In this document: one piece after another, positions 28,534-37,561 of the stretch
Numbering within the stretch: the stretch's first letter is position 1
Layout of the letters: every line of letters begins with the position of its first letter
Source: Desulfocapsa sp.
Lineage (GTDB): Bacteria; Desulfobacterota; Desulfobulbia; Desulfobulbales; Desulfocapsaceae
NCBI GenBank assembly: GCA_013792135.1
Contig: VMSP01000058.1
Location: 24,911 to 88,910, forward strand
Direction: 5' to 3'
DNA length: 64,000 nt
The notes under the pieces: generated by a model
What the model was told of the DNA's origin: nothing
What the model saw: the letters and a program-made list of their open reading frames with translations, nothing else
Database searches by the model: none
Translations under genes and position numbers: made by a program

Positions 28534-31076
28534 ATGATTTTTTTGAACGGCTTCTCTACGGCAATACCGAATACCTGAAACACAGCGATCTAGCAAAATT
28601 GACCAGGCGGCATCCCTTTTCTGCCTTCCTGAATTATGTCGCTTACGACCAGAAGAATGAAATCTATGTGAATCAGGACTCCACCTTTGGGATGATATGG
28701 GAGTGTTCCCCGCTTACCTATGCAGGGGAGAAGGCCATGAACTCATTAGAAGGCATTTTCAGGGCAGGTATGCCCTATGGCACTATTATCCAATTTGTTC
28801 TCCATGCTGATTCCCATATAGAACCAATCATAGAGCGGTATCGAAACAGTCGCACCAGAACAGAACCAATCATTGCTACCAATACCGAGCGAGTTACTGA
28901 ATTTCTGATCGACGGGAAAAAAGGGCTGGAGGCATGCAGCTTTATTCCGGTCAGGAATTTCCGGCTGTTTGTAGCGGTTAAAGTCCCTGGGGATGCGACA
29001 GGTATGCCCAAGCCGGAAGAGCTTGATGATAAAAAGAAGGTTGCGCCGATACTCGACATCAAACGGCAGATCAACGAGACATTGAGAGCGGCCCATCTTT
29101 ACCCCAGGAATCTGTCACCAGGCGACCTTATAGAGTGGATGCGGCGGTTACTCAACACCTACCCCAAGGATTATCCAGAGCATAACTTCAATCACTACAG
29201 CCCTGATATTCCCATCCTGAAACAGATTATCAATGCAGATACCGTTATCAAAGAAGGCAGCGATTATATTCAGGCTGGAGACAAATACTGGTGTTGCACA
29301 ACACCCAAGAGCTTCCCCCGTGATGTGGACCCGATGCAGACCAATTCCCTGTTCGGCGGGATATGGGGCATCGTCTCTGATGCGGACCAGATCAAGACTG
29401 ATTTTCTCTATTCCTTCAATATCGTCAATCAGAAGGGATTGGATGTCACAATCCACGCAAAAACCAACCTGATGCTCAACCAGAAAGGGGTTGGCTCGTT
29501 ATCTACCCTGCTTCATCGCAAACAGGCTGAACACATAGAGGCCGCCGACGACCTAGAACATGGCGTGAAATTTCTCAAGATCATCCCCGTTTTCTGGGTG
29601 GTTTCGGACGATGTAGAAAAAGCCAGAGATTCATGTACCCGTGTGAGACGGTTGTGGGAGAATAACGGCTATGTAATGCAACGGGATAATATGGTCCTGA
29701 AAATCCTGTTTATCTCGTCCTTTCCTCTTTGTCTTTATGCCAATGGGAAGAACATAGAAAACCTGGAGCGTGATTTTACTGCACCTGTACCGTCAATCAC
29801 TCCGTTGCTGCCTGTTCAGGGCGATTTTGTTGGTTCCGGCGGTGTTCCGAATCTGATCTTCACGGGACGGAAAGGACAGTTGGTTTCGCTGGACTTCTTC
29901 GCTAAAGGGGCAACCAACTTTAATTGTTTTTGCTGTGCTACATCTGGTTCAGGCAAGTCCTTTCTGGTCAACTTCATCGCCTTTAACTATTTCGCTTGTG
30001 GCTCCATAATCCGCATCATTGATATTGGTGGTTCTTACAAAAAAATAGCTGATATGTTGGGCGCAAGGTATCTGGATTTCAGTCCTGATACAAAAATATG
30101 CCTCAACCCCTTTACTAATATCATAGAGCCGGAGGAGGAATTAGCAGCAGTTGCAACAGTCTTTGCGCAAATGGCCTACGCCAACTCGAATAAAGGATGC
30201 GAGGATGTCGAGGAAACAAATTTATTTTATTGGGCGGTGCATTGGGCTTGGAACCAAAAAGGGCAGGCGGCTGATGCCAATACGGTCTGGGAATTTATGA
30301 AATTATTCCCCAATGGCCCTGGTATGGAACAACATAAAGAATCTGATGCCAACAAAAACTTAATTGAGAAGGCCAGAAAATTAGGCTTTCTCTTGATGAA
30401 TTTCACATCACATGGCTTTTACGGCAAGTTCTTTTGCGGCCCCAGCACCTTTGATATTCGCAATGATGAGTTTGTTGTCCTTGAATTGGAGAACCTGAAA
30501 GTAAAACCTGATTTATACAAGGTTGTCACCATGCTCATTATCAATGCCGTTACCCAAGACCTCTACCTCTCAGACCGGTCACGGCATCGACTCATTATTT
30601 TCGATGAAGCTTGGCAGTTTTTGGATAAGTCCTCAATGCTTGCTCCTGTAGTCAATGAAGGCTACCGCAGGGCCAGAAAATACTCCGGCAGTTTCATGAT
30701 TATCACCCAATCTATTCTTGATCTCGATTTATTTGGTGAGGTTGGAACGGTAATCAAAGACAACTCGGCCTTCAAAATCTTTTTGGAATCTCCTGCTTTT
30801 GACAAGGCGAAAGACCTGAAACTCATTGATTACGATGACTTTTCGATGAAACTCCTGAAAAGCATCAAATCCAACCCCCCACACTATTCAGAGATTTTCT
30901 TCGATACGCCCTTTGGAATCGGCCCGGCCCGGCTGATCGTCAACGATTATGCCTATTTTATCTACACTTCCAAGGCTTCAGAAATCGCCATGATCGAAGA
31001 GCGTGTTAAATCCGGCATGACCTATCACGAGGCTATTCTGGAAATGGTTGAGTTGCGGCAAAATGGCGAACTGTAA
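28530..31076 (+). CDS. traC: Type IV secretion ATPase TraC (VirB4 family)
   Basis: 848 residues. N-terminal TraC domain, then the ATPase with Walker A 'TSGSGKSFLV' near residue 475 and Walker B 'RLIIFDEAWQFLDK' near residue 687, followed by 'GYRRARKYSGSFMIITQSILDLDLF', the conserved sensor region. It powers pilus assembly and substrate transfer at the inner membrane. It overlaps traV by 4 bp. Confidence 0.95.
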   Translation: MNDFFERLLYGNTEYLKHSDLAKLTRRHPFSAFLNYVAYDQKNEIYVNQDSTFGMIWECSPLTYAGEKAMNSLEGIFRAGMPYGTIIQFVLHADSHIEPIIERYRNSRTRTEPIIATNTERVTEFLIDGKKGLEACSFIPVRNFRLFVAVKVPGDATGMPKPEELDDKKKVAPILDIKRQINETLRAAHLYPRNLSPGDLIEWMRRLLNTYPKDYPEHNFNHYSPDIPILKQIINADTVIKEGSDYIQAGDKYWCCTTPKSFPRDVDPMQTNSLFGGIWGIVSDADQIKTDFLYSFNIVNQKGLDVTIHAKTNLMLNQKGVGSLSTLLHRKQAEHIEAADDLEHGVKFLKIIPVFWVVSDDVEKARDSCTRVRRLWENNGYVMQRDNMVLKILFISSFPLCLYANGKNIENLERDFTAPVPSITPLLPVQGDFVGSGGVPNLIFTGRKGQLVSLDFFAKGATNFNCFCCATSGSGKSFLVNFIAFNYFACGSIIRIIDIGGSYKKIADMLGARYLDFSPDTKICLNPFTNIIEPEEELAAVATVFAQMAYANSNKGCEDVEETNLFYWAVHWAWNQKGQAADANTVWEFMKLFPNGPGMEQHKESDANKNLIEKARKLGFLLMNFTSHGFYGKFFCGPSTFDIRNDEFVVLELENLKVKPDLYKVVTMLIINAVTQDLYLSDRSRHRLIIFDEAWQFLDKSSMLAPVVNEGYRRARKYSGSFMIITQSILDLDLFGEVGTVIKDNSAFKIFLESPAFDKAKDLKLIDYDDFSMKLLKSIKSNPPHYSEIFFDTPFGIGPARLIVNDYAYFIYTSKASEIAMIEERVKSGMTYHEAILEMVELRQNGEL

Positions 31077-31695
31077 GGTTTATCTCATAATTGGACTGGC
31101 ATTCATGATCACTGCCCTTGTTCTGGGATCGGTGCTGCTGGTATCTGCCACCTCTCAGACCAAAAATCTTGGCACTATCGGGACTACCTATCCCGTAGTA
31201 GAGCCGGACTTGGTGGAAGAGGTCAAGGCCAGGATTGACAAGGGAAAAATGGCAAAGATCATGGAAGGGCATAGGCAGAACTATAAGCCAAAAGACATCC
31301 ATGCCTTGCCTACAGCCAAGAGAGATCGGACTTTTTTTGTTGATATGACCTACACCTTAGATCACGACATTCCAGGCGAAAATGGTGAGATCATGTACAA
31401 GCGAGGGCTTACCTGGAACCCTTTGGATTATGTTTCCCCACCCGAATTAGTGGTCATCAATGGCGAGAGCGCAAAGCAAGTTGAATGGTTTGAGAAATCA
31501 CCATATTACAAGAATCTAAAAATCAAACTGCTGATTTCCGCAGGATTTGCCGCACCCTTGATAAAGCAATTAGGCAGGCCAGTCTTTTATCTGACCAAAA
31601 CCATAGCTGATCGTCTGCAATTAACCGCTGCCCCCTGCGTGATTACCCAAAATGGGAAAAACATGATGGTGCAGGAGGTGAAGATTGATGAATAA
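31063..31695 (+). CDS. traW: Conjugal transfer protein TraW
   Basis: 210 residues from the ATG at 31063; an upstream in-frame start at 31048 overlaps traC more. Signal/anchor (about 5-28), then 'LGTIGTTYPVVEPDLVEEVKARIDKGKM', the TraW signature, and 'FFVDMTYTLDHDI' and 'LLISAGFAAPLIKQLGRPVFYLT'. It is needed for F-type pilus assembly, together with TraU and TrbC. Overlaps traC and traU. Confidence 0.85.
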   Translation: MANCKVYLIIGLAFMITALVLGSVLLVSATSQTKNLGTIGTTYPVVEPDLVEEVKARIDKGKMAKIMEGHRQNYKPKDIHALPTAKRDRTFFVDMTYTLDHDIPGENGEIMYKRGLTWNPLDYVSPPELVVINGESAKQVEWFEKSPYYKNLKIKLLISAGFAAPLIKQLGRPVFYLTKTIADRLQLTAAPCVITQNGKNMMVQEVKIDE

Positions 31696-32617
31696 ATACC
31701 TGCTGGCCTTAGTGCTTTTGTTTGCAGCAACTCCCGCCTTTGCTCTGTTTAAGTCAGGAGATTCATTCAATGAAGCCTCAGATGTTAATTGGGGTGATAT
31801 TGAATTTATGTTTTTAGGGATTTGCATCTGTCCCAGACCGCCGCCTATCTTTTATGAAGAGGGCGAGATTTACCAATATTGGGATCCGTCCATATTCATA
31901 GATACGGTTTCAATGGCTAATTATTCCGCATTTACAGGGTCGGGTGGAGAAGAAAACACCGGAGGAATCGACGATATTCTTGGTGGAAAGAACAAGAGTT
32001 CGGACGCGGTATCTATTGCCGATGAATCCACCTTTTTTCAGGCACATGCGTTTATCTTTTCGCTAATGGATGAGATGGATTTGTGCGTAAACGACGATAT
32101 TGGAGCCTGGTGGACTGAATTTGATTCTATGTGGCAGAGCGATGAGCTCGTAGTCACTATCACGCCGGAAGTCGCATTATTTGCCAATAAAGCCATGCAG
32201 CTACTTTGTATGACAGATGCAGCGGCGGTAAATCTTGGTTTCCCGCTTGACTTTATGACCTGGTGTATAGGGAGCAGCGGGTCAACCTATCCCGTAAGCG
32301 GCCATGTGGACAACGACAATATCGTTCAGGCCAGCAATACGGTAGCGTCACGACTGATCTTCAAACTGAACCGATTGTTCATGCTCTGCGACCCTGCGCC
32401 TATTTGTGGCTGCGAATACACACCGATCTGGACAAAAAGCCATTACAAGATGCACACGGCCCGCCCTGGACTTCGAGCCACCTGGCCTATAGGAAAAGCA
32501 GCCAAGTTCTATGACTCCGGCCTCAATCCGCCCTATGAGGGAGAGAAGGGGTCAAATGATGAATTCCTCTGGGTGGTATTCAGGAAGGTACTTTGTTGTA
32601 CTTGTTGTGAAGAATGA
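31688..32617 (+). CDS. traU: Conjugal transfer protein TraU
   Basis: 309 residues, signal peptide then 'NWGDIEFMFLGICICPRPPP' and several Cys-containing blocks ('DLCVNDDIGAWWTEFDSMW', 'LFMLCDPAPICGCEYTPIWTKSHYK', and a CCTCCEE end). TraU is a periplasmic F-type protein involved in DNA transfer and pilus assembly; its many Cys depend on disulfide formation. The ATG at 31688 overlaps the traW stop. Confidence 0.9.
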   Translation: MNKYLLALVLLFAATPAFALFKSGDSFNEASDVNWGDIEFMFLGICICPRPPPIFYEEGEIYQYWDPSIFIDTVSMANYSAFTGSGGEENTGGIDDILGGKNKSSDAVSIADESTFFQAHAFIFSLMDEMDLCVNDDIGAWWTEFDSMWQSDELVVTITPEVALFANKAMQLLCMTDAAAVNLGFPLDFMTWCIGSSGSTYPVSGHVDNDNIVQASNTVASRLIFKLNRLFMLCDPAPICGCEYTPIWTKSHYKMHTARPGLRATWPIGKAAKFYDSGLNPPYEGEKGSNDEFLWVVFRKVLCCTCCEE

Positions 32618-32618
32618 T

Positions 32619-33434
32619 ATGCGAAGACAAATTTCTATCATAATGCTGGCCGGATTTCTCGGTTTTGCCGGTTCATCGGCGCAAGGCACTGAAAGCTCTT
32701 GCTCTGATACCGTTGCCTCTGATGAAACCAAGGCCCTCGTGGAAAAAGCCAACGAACAGGCCGGGGTGCAGGGAGTAATTGACAGCGAAGCGACCAAAAA
32801 AACTATGGAAGCAGCACGAGAACTGGCCAAGACCATAACCATCCCTGACAATATCCATAAAGAGGCAGGGAAGAAGGCCGCAGAAGAGACCAATGCCGCT
32901 TATCGTTCCAAGGCATTTCAGGACAAAGTGAAAGAGTATGAAAATTGGGAAGACATTGTGCCTGGAGCCAAGGCCAGGAAAGAGCAGGAAGCAAAAGGCA
33001 TCCTTGCTGATTCTGAAAAAGTGTATCTTTTCCTGTCCAGTTCCATCCCCGAGGCATCTTTCCAGGGGTACATGGCCTATCTCGAAGGAGTGCCTGAGAT
33101 CGTGACGGTCATGAAGGGAATGGTTGGCGGTCTGGGTAAAGCAAACAAGAAAGAGAGAGTAAAATGGTGGAGCAAGGTTCTGAAAAAAGATACCACCTGC
33201 GAAAAGACACCGGTGGAGCCATGTGACCTAATTAAACCGGCTATTTCGATCAAGCCAGCACTCTTTAATCAGTACAGCATCACCGAAGTTCCAGCCCTGA
33301 TCTATGACCGAGGTGATGAGATTTTTCAGATTCAGGGAGATGTGGGCATCGTTACCCTCTTGGAAAAAGTTAATCAGGAAGCCAAAAGTCCAGGGATAAT
33401 TGGATTGATAGCCAAGATCAGGGAAAGGCGATGA
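32619..33434 (+). CDS. trbC: Conjugal transfer protein TrbC
   Basis: 271 residues from the ATG at 32619, one base after the traU stop and giving a signal peptide. The central helix-rich part is followed by the TrbC thioredoxin-like domain ('LILSSSIPEASFQGYMAYLEG'-type, 'NQYSITEVPALIYDRGDEIFQIQGDVGIVTLLEKV'). In F it acts in pilus assembly with TraW. Confidence 0.85.
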   Translation: MRRQISIIMLAGFLGFAGSSAQGTESSCSDTVASDETKALVEKANEQAGVQGVIDSEATKKTMEAARELAKTITIPDNIHKEAGKKAAEETNAAYRSKAFQDKVKEYENWEDIVPGAKARKEQEAKGILADSEKVYLFLSSSIPEASFQGYMAYLEGVPEIVTVMKGMVGGLGKANKKERVKWWSKVLKKDTTCEKTPVEPCDLIKPAISIKPALFNQYSITEVPALIYDRGDEIFQIQGDVGIVTLLEKVNQEAKSPGIIGLIAKIRERR

Positions 33435-33736
33435 GCCAACTTGAATTAAAAAAACCTATACGCTCAGATCAAGATTTCAAAGCTCTGGTTGATAGCGGGG
33501 CTATTACCATAATCGGGGCACACGCATTGGTTGTGTACCTGATAATCAATGCCGAGCAAACATTTCCAACAGTGAAGGTGCTTTGCAAAAAAAGCGGAAT
33601 TTCTGACAAGCCGGTTCGCCGCTCTTTAGTGGTGCTTGAGGAATATGGATATATAGGCAAAAAAGAGACAAAACAGGCTCAGGGCTGTCCGGCCTCTCCT
33701 TTAGTGCCACGGCAAACCAATGACAATCTATCTTGA
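33431..33736 (+). CDS. Small winged-helix DNA-binding protein next to the replicon
   Basis: 101 residues; 'ALVVYLIINAEQTFPTVKVLCKKSGISDKPVRRSLVVLEEYGYIGKK' is a GntR/replication-type helix-turn-helix. It overlaps trbC by 4 bp and the trfA gene by 17 bp, so it may be a copy or replication regulator, or an N-terminal partner of the initiator. Confidence 0.6.
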   Translation: MSQLELKKPIRSDQDFKALVDSGAITIIGAHALVVYLIINAEQTFPTVKVLCKKSGISDKPVRRSLVVLEEYGYIGKKETKQAQGCPASPLVPRQTNDNLS

Positions 33737-34649
33737 ACGAAATAGCGTAACTTCTAAATGCGAGGAGGAGATTGTTACTCTCAGCACCAGTGTAAATAAG
33801 CAGATCGACGATATACAACGAAAAGCCTATTTGAACAGCAAGGGCATTAACCCGAACGACCAATTCAAACTTGATAAGATTTTTCCTGAATCTATAGGCA
33901 AGCGCAGCGACTTGCGGCATATCCCAAATGATTATGCCCGTTCATCCCTGTTCACGGCCACGAACAAGAACCAGCCGCGTAAAACCTTGATGCGTAAAAA
34001 GCTGTTTCACTATAACGAATTTGTGTCGATTCTCTACACCGGCATCGAATTACGAGCCGAAGACGATGAGATCGTGTGGATGCAAATCCTCAAATACGGC
34101 CAGGGACTACCGCTTGGTGAGTCATTTGAATTTTCTGTTAAAGACTTGGTGAGAGATGTGGGTTGGGCAAAAAATGGACACAATTACGACAGGGTGCGGG
34201 ATTGTATTTCACGGCTTAGGGCTAATGATGTTTTAGCCTTGAATTCCAAGGCTTATGGGAAAAGTGGTTCAATTTGCCTGATTGGAAATTATGAAGCAGT
34301 CAATGATGAGGAGGGCAAGCCGACAATTTACCGTACCTGGCTTGACCCTAACTTGATTGTCCTCTTTGCCGGTAAGAGCTTTACGAGCCACACATGGGAA
34401 ATCTACCGGAAGTTATCACCTGTAGCTCGCCGCCTTGCTAATTACATCGAGAGCCACAAGCATCCATACCCCCTGAATCTTGAAACATTTCAACAAATGT
34501 GCGGCTCGCAAGAGTCCAGCACTACTGGTTGGCGGCGGACTGTCAAAAAAGCCTGTGCCGAGCTGCAAGAGGTCAACATTGCCGAGACAGCAATGCTCAC
34601 TAAAGATGATAAAATTTGCTGTGTTCGACATAAAGATCGTGACGTATGA
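33720..34649 (+). CDS. trfA: TrfA-family plasmid replication initiator
   Basis: 309 residues. 'LFHYNEFVSILYTGIELRAEDDEIVWMQILKYGQGLPLGESFEFSVKDLVRDVGW' and 'WLDPNLIVLFAGKSFTSHTWEIYRKLSPVARRLANYIESHKHPYPLNLETFQQMCGS' match TrfA-type winged-helix initiators of broad-host-range plasmids. It would bind iterons and recruit DnaA and helicase. The gene is followed by (and its 3' end overlaps) a dense iteron array. The start inside the upstream ORF is uncertain. Confidence 0.85.
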   Translation: MTIYLERNSVTSKCEEEIVTLSTSVNKQIDDIQRKAYLNSKGINPNDQFKLDKIFPESIGKRSDLRHIPNDYARSSLFTATNKNQPRKTLMRKKLFHYNEFVSILYTGIELRAEDDEIVWMQILKYGQGLPLGESFEFSVKDLVRDVGWAKNGHNYDRVRDCISRLRANDVLALNSKAYGKSGSICLIGNYEAVNDEEGKPTIYRTWLDPNLIVLFAGKSFTSHTWEIYRKLSPVARRLANYIESHKHPYPLNLETFQQMCGSQESSTTGWRRTVKKACAELQEVNIAETAMLTKDDKICCVRHKDRDV

Positions 34650-34963
34650 CGCACGTTTTTTCTTCATTTCGTGACGTATGACGCACGGTCGTGACGGATG
34701 AAACATGGTGTTTTTGTGAAACGTGTTTCATCCGTCACGGTTTTAACAGTTTTGAAGGTCAATTCGAGGCCATTTTATAACAAGTGTCACGATTTATCAC
34801 ACATGACGTATAAAAGCGTGACAGATGAAACACGCTTTCGTGACGGATGAAACACGTTTTAACAAAAAACCTATAAAATCGTGACAGATGAAACATGAAA
34901 TCGTGACGGATGACGCACGAAATCGTGACGGATGAAACACAAAATCGTGACGGATGACGCACG
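34638..34963. repeat. Iteron array, candidate oriV
   Basis: Ten copies of an 18-bp word of the form CGTGACRKATGAMRCAYG: direct at 34638, 34670, 34690, 34817, 34839, 34880, 34902, 34924, 34946 and inverted at 34722-34739. Two sub-types alternate, ending in GAAACACG or GACGCACG. The last four are exactly 22 bp apart, two helical turns, and two others also sit 22 bp apart. An A/T-rich stretch lies at 34757-34815. Position after trfA makes this the replication origin. Confidence 0.9.
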
Positions 34964-35112
34964 GTCACTTTTTATATATCGTGTGCGCATAAGGGTTTCC
35001 GGTCTGTTTCTTGAGTCGCTAACTGTTCTTTTAACTGTATGTTTAACCTTTCTTTTAACCCGCGCGCGAGAGTGAGAGAGAAATCACGAGAGTTTAACGA
35101 AATTTCTGAAAA
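34964..35112. other. Origin flank with TTTTAAC words
   Basis: Non-coding spacer between the last iteron and trbI with three spaced (C)TTTTAAC-like words (about 35025-35060) followed by a GC-rich CGCGCGCGAG run. It may be the strand-opening region of the origin or a leader of the next operon part. With the iterons it makes a 460-bp non-coding stretch. Confidence 0.4.
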
Positions 35113-35490
35113 ATGAATTTCCAGAAAAACAAAATACCAACAGAAGAAAAAAGCATGACAGAAGAAAAAACAAAAGCTCCTGGTGAAGAAAAAAAACCAA
35201 AAACAACTCCTGGCTATATGGAAATAATCGTTATCACAACTCTCATCGTTTGTAGTGCGATCTGGGGATACGACCAATTTTTTGCCCAGAAGGTTTTTAC
35301 CTTTGACCTCAAGGGCTATCTACGGGAGCAAACGGCTTTGATAAAAGCAGGTGAAATGACGGAAGAGCAATTCAAGTCAAACCTGGACAGGACAGAAGCT
35401 ATCCTCAATGCAGAAGCAGAGAAAAGCAATCATGTCATACTCTTAAAAGATGTAATTGTGCGAAATGGCAATGAGATTTCTCCAAAATAG
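35113..35490 (+). CDS. trbI: Conjugal transfer protein TrbI-like
   Basis: 125 residues: a Lys/Glu-rich cytoplasmic tail, one membrane segment (about 37-54), then a periplasmic helical part with 'FDLKGYLREQTALIKAGEMTEEQFKSNLDRTEAIL'. This fits the F-type TrbI, which influences pilus retraction. A second in-frame ATG (residue 15) is possible. Confidence 0.7.
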   Translation: MNFQKNKIPTEEKSMTEEKTKAPGEEKKPKTTPGYMEIIVITTLIVCSAIWGYDQFFAQKVFTFDLKGYLREQTALIKAGEMTEEQFKSNLDRTEAILNAEAEKSNHVILLKDVIVRNGNEISPK

Positions 35491-36010
35491 CCGGTTGGCC
35501 AACTTTCTTTCAGGGCTGTCCTGCAAAGAAAAAACTATAGCCATAGCTTTTCTTGCTGCCTTGTTGCTGGGGTCATTCCTCCCTGGACGGCTCATTGTCG
35601 CAATCAGCGATTCACTCGATCATCGGCTTTTTTTCATGACAGGATTCAATCGGGATAAAATAAAAAATGGAGATTATCTCGTTTTCCTGGGAGACAAAAA
35701 TGAAGTGGAGAAACATGCCAAGCCTATGCTGAACAAAGACCTCGACAAGCTGATAAAAAAAGTCGGCTGTGTTCCTGGTGAAGTGCTTACCCATGATGCT
35801 CAAGGGCAATTTTTCTGCCAGGGTGTTTTTATCGGCAAGGCGTTGGAAGCTGACAGCCTCAAACGGCCTTTGCCTCAGTTTCAGTTTTCAGGGATTGTGC
35901 CGGAAAAGAACTTTTTCATGATCGGCACCAACCCCCGCAGTTACGACAGCAAATATTTTGGATTCGTCCATGAAGACTTGATGATCCACAAGGCCTTGCC
36001 GCTATGGTAG
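35471..36010 (+). CDS. S26-family conjugal maturation peptidase (TraF/TrhF type)
   Basis: About 179 residues from the ATG at 35471; TTG or ATG starts a few codons upstream are equally possible. One membrane segment (about 22-45), then 'SDSLDHRLFFMTGF', which carries the catalytic Ser position of these peptidases, and 'LIKKVGCVPGEVLTH' with the general-base Lys. It ends in 'DSKYFGFV', the S26 box E. It likely processes the pilin. The gene overlaps both neighbours. Confidence 0.8.
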   Translation: MRFLQNSRLANFLSGLSCKEKTIAIAFLAALLLGSFLPGRLIVAISDSLDHRLFFMTGFNRDKIKNGDYLVFLGDKNEVEKHAKPMLNKDLDKLIKKVGCVPGEVLTHDAQGQFFCQGVFIGKALEADSLKRPLPQFQFSGIVPEKNFFMIGTNPRSYDSKYFGFVHEDLMIHKALPLW

Positions 36011-36948
36011 CTGACGTTGGCAACTGGATTGGCTGCTGGCTATGTTGCTGGCTTCTGGCCGTAACCATGACGACCATGCCGACAAAGGCCCTGGCCGAAG
36101 ATAGTTCTTCGCCGGAACCAGCTTTCTATGAAACCGCAAAAGAAGGATGGTTCTGGTATCAAGCCCCGCCTCCCGAAGAGTTGAAAGAGCCAATCAACCT
36201 GCAAAATTCAACCATAACACGAGAGGCCGGGCCAAAGGTATTTGAGACCCAAAATCCTTCGATGGAAAAGTACACCATCAATGACATCTGGAATTTACAT
36301 CCAGACGAATTTCAGGGGTTGCTGAATGGAGTGCAGAAAAAAGCGGTACAAACCCCGAATGAGAAGAACATCCTGGAATACCTCATCATGCAGGATGTAG
36401 CTCGCCGGAAGGCTCTGGCGTATGCCAATGCTACAAAATTCGTGACACAGAAATATAGCGATAAATTCAATATCAATCAGGTTTATCCGACAACGACACC
36501 AGGCATATCGGCCAGGGTACAAGAGCAACAAAAGGAAATCTCCAACACCATTATGGATGCTCGTGAAGATCATGCTTTACTGTTTTTTGTCGGCCAAGGC
36601 TGCGGATTCTGTGACAAGCAAGCGGCAATTCTCGCTTATTTCGTGGAAAAATACGGCTGGCAGATCAAGCCCATTGATATTGGCCAGCACACCACTTTGG
36701 CTGCACGGTTTAATGTCACTACCACCCCAACCCTCGTTCTTATCAAAAACGGAACAGAACAATCCATGCCGGTATCAGTCGGCGTAGTGGCTCAATCGGA
36801 ACTGGAGCGGAAGCTCTATCAGGCCATCCGCTATCTGGGTGGAGAAACGAACATAGATACCTTCCAGACCTATGATTATCAGAAAGGTGGCGCACTTGAC
36901 CCTGGTGCAATTTTAGAAACAGAAGAACAACCCTGGAGGGAAAGATAA
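36004..36948 (+). CDS. traF: Conjugal transfer protein TraF (thioredoxin-like)
   Basis: 314 residues: signal sequence, helical N-terminal domain, and a C-terminal thioredoxin fold with an intact CGFC redox motif near residue 200 and the cis-Pro loop 'TTTPTLVLI'. F plasmid TraF has lost the second Cys pair in some systems; here the motif is complete, so it is probably the disulfide oxidoreductase for Cys-rich TraU, TraH and the CQQ-repeat protein nearby. Confidence 0.85.
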   Translation: MVADVGNWIGCWLCCWLLAVTMTTMPTKALAEDSSSPEPAFYETAKEGWFWYQAPPPEELKEPINLQNSTITREAGPKVFETQNPSMEKYTINDIWNLHPDEFQGLLNGVQKKAVQTPNEKNILEYLIMQDVARRKALAYANATKFVTQKYSDKFNINQVYPTTTPGISARVQEQQKEISNTIMDAREDHALLFFVGQGCGFCDKQAAILAYFVEKYGWQIKPIDIGQHTTLAARFNVTTTPTLVLIKNGTEQSMPVSVGVVAQSELERKLYQAIRYLGGETNIDTFQTYDYQKGGALDPGAILETEEQPWRER

Positions 36949-37172
36949 TGAAAAAAAAGAAAAAAAGAAATTTTATAAATGTAAATTTTGAAGATTGGCT
37001 TTTTGCGGAAATTTGCAGGTTACCAAATGACTATAAAACAGCATTATTTGAAAAATATAAAGGCTTGGAAGATTTTGGCCATCAATATTTAGGGGGGTTA
37101 TCAGGTGATATTGAACAGATAATTACAGGTTGGGCAGAGAATGCGAGTAGTTCAAATAATATAAATCGATGA
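36948..37172 (+). CDS. Small A/T-rich hypothetical protein
   Basis: 74 residues, beginning with KKKKKR. The ATG overlaps the traF stop (TAATG). Base composition is clearly more A/T-rich than the surrounding tra genes, so it may be a later insertion. Not recognised. Confidence 0.45.
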   Translation: MKKKKKRNFINVNFEDWLFAEICRLPNDYKTALFEKYKGLEDFGHQYLGGLSGDIEQIITGWAENASSSNNINR

Positions 37173-37188
37173 AGAGCTTGGCCTGAAT

Positions 37189-37500
37189 ATGAAAAACACA
37201 TCAAAACTACAAATAGCTACAATGACGCAGAAAGAGGAAGGCAAAGTCCCCAAATGGCAACGATCAGCCATCATAGACGAGAATCTAAATGTTTATGTAC
37301 CAGCAGCGGCTTCAGGTAATGAGGTTCTTGCTGTCATGTGCGCTCTGCAAGACGGGGTATCGTCGATTAGCTCGCTTGGTCACGCTTTCTTGCCAGCAGA
37401 CTGGATGAAAAACAACTACCCTGATATTGCATGCTATTGTGATAAAGTTTCTGCGAAATTAAGATATGAATTTCACTCGTTCGATTTTAATTCGTTATGA
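37189..37500 (+). CDS. Hypothetical protein between traF and traH
   Basis: 103 residues with a core 'WQRSAIIDENLNVYVPAAASGNEVLAVMCALQDGVSSISSLGHAFLPADWM'. No signal or membrane segment. Not recognised; it interrupts the usual tra order, like the gene before it. Confidence 0.45.
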   Translation: MKNTSKLQIATMTQKEEGKVPKWQRSAIIDENLNVYVPAAASGNEVLAVMCALQDGVSSISSLGHAFLPADWMKNNYPDIACYCDKVSAKLRYEFHSFDFNSL

Positions 37501-37561
37501 TTACAGTGTCATAACTATGAAATCGGAAAATCAACGGCATGTACAGAGGAAGAAACAAATC

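Noticed and set aside
34638-34963. Repeat array as a CRISPR
   Set aside because: 18-bp units with variable short spacers, one inverted copy, next to trfA: iterons, not CRISPR.
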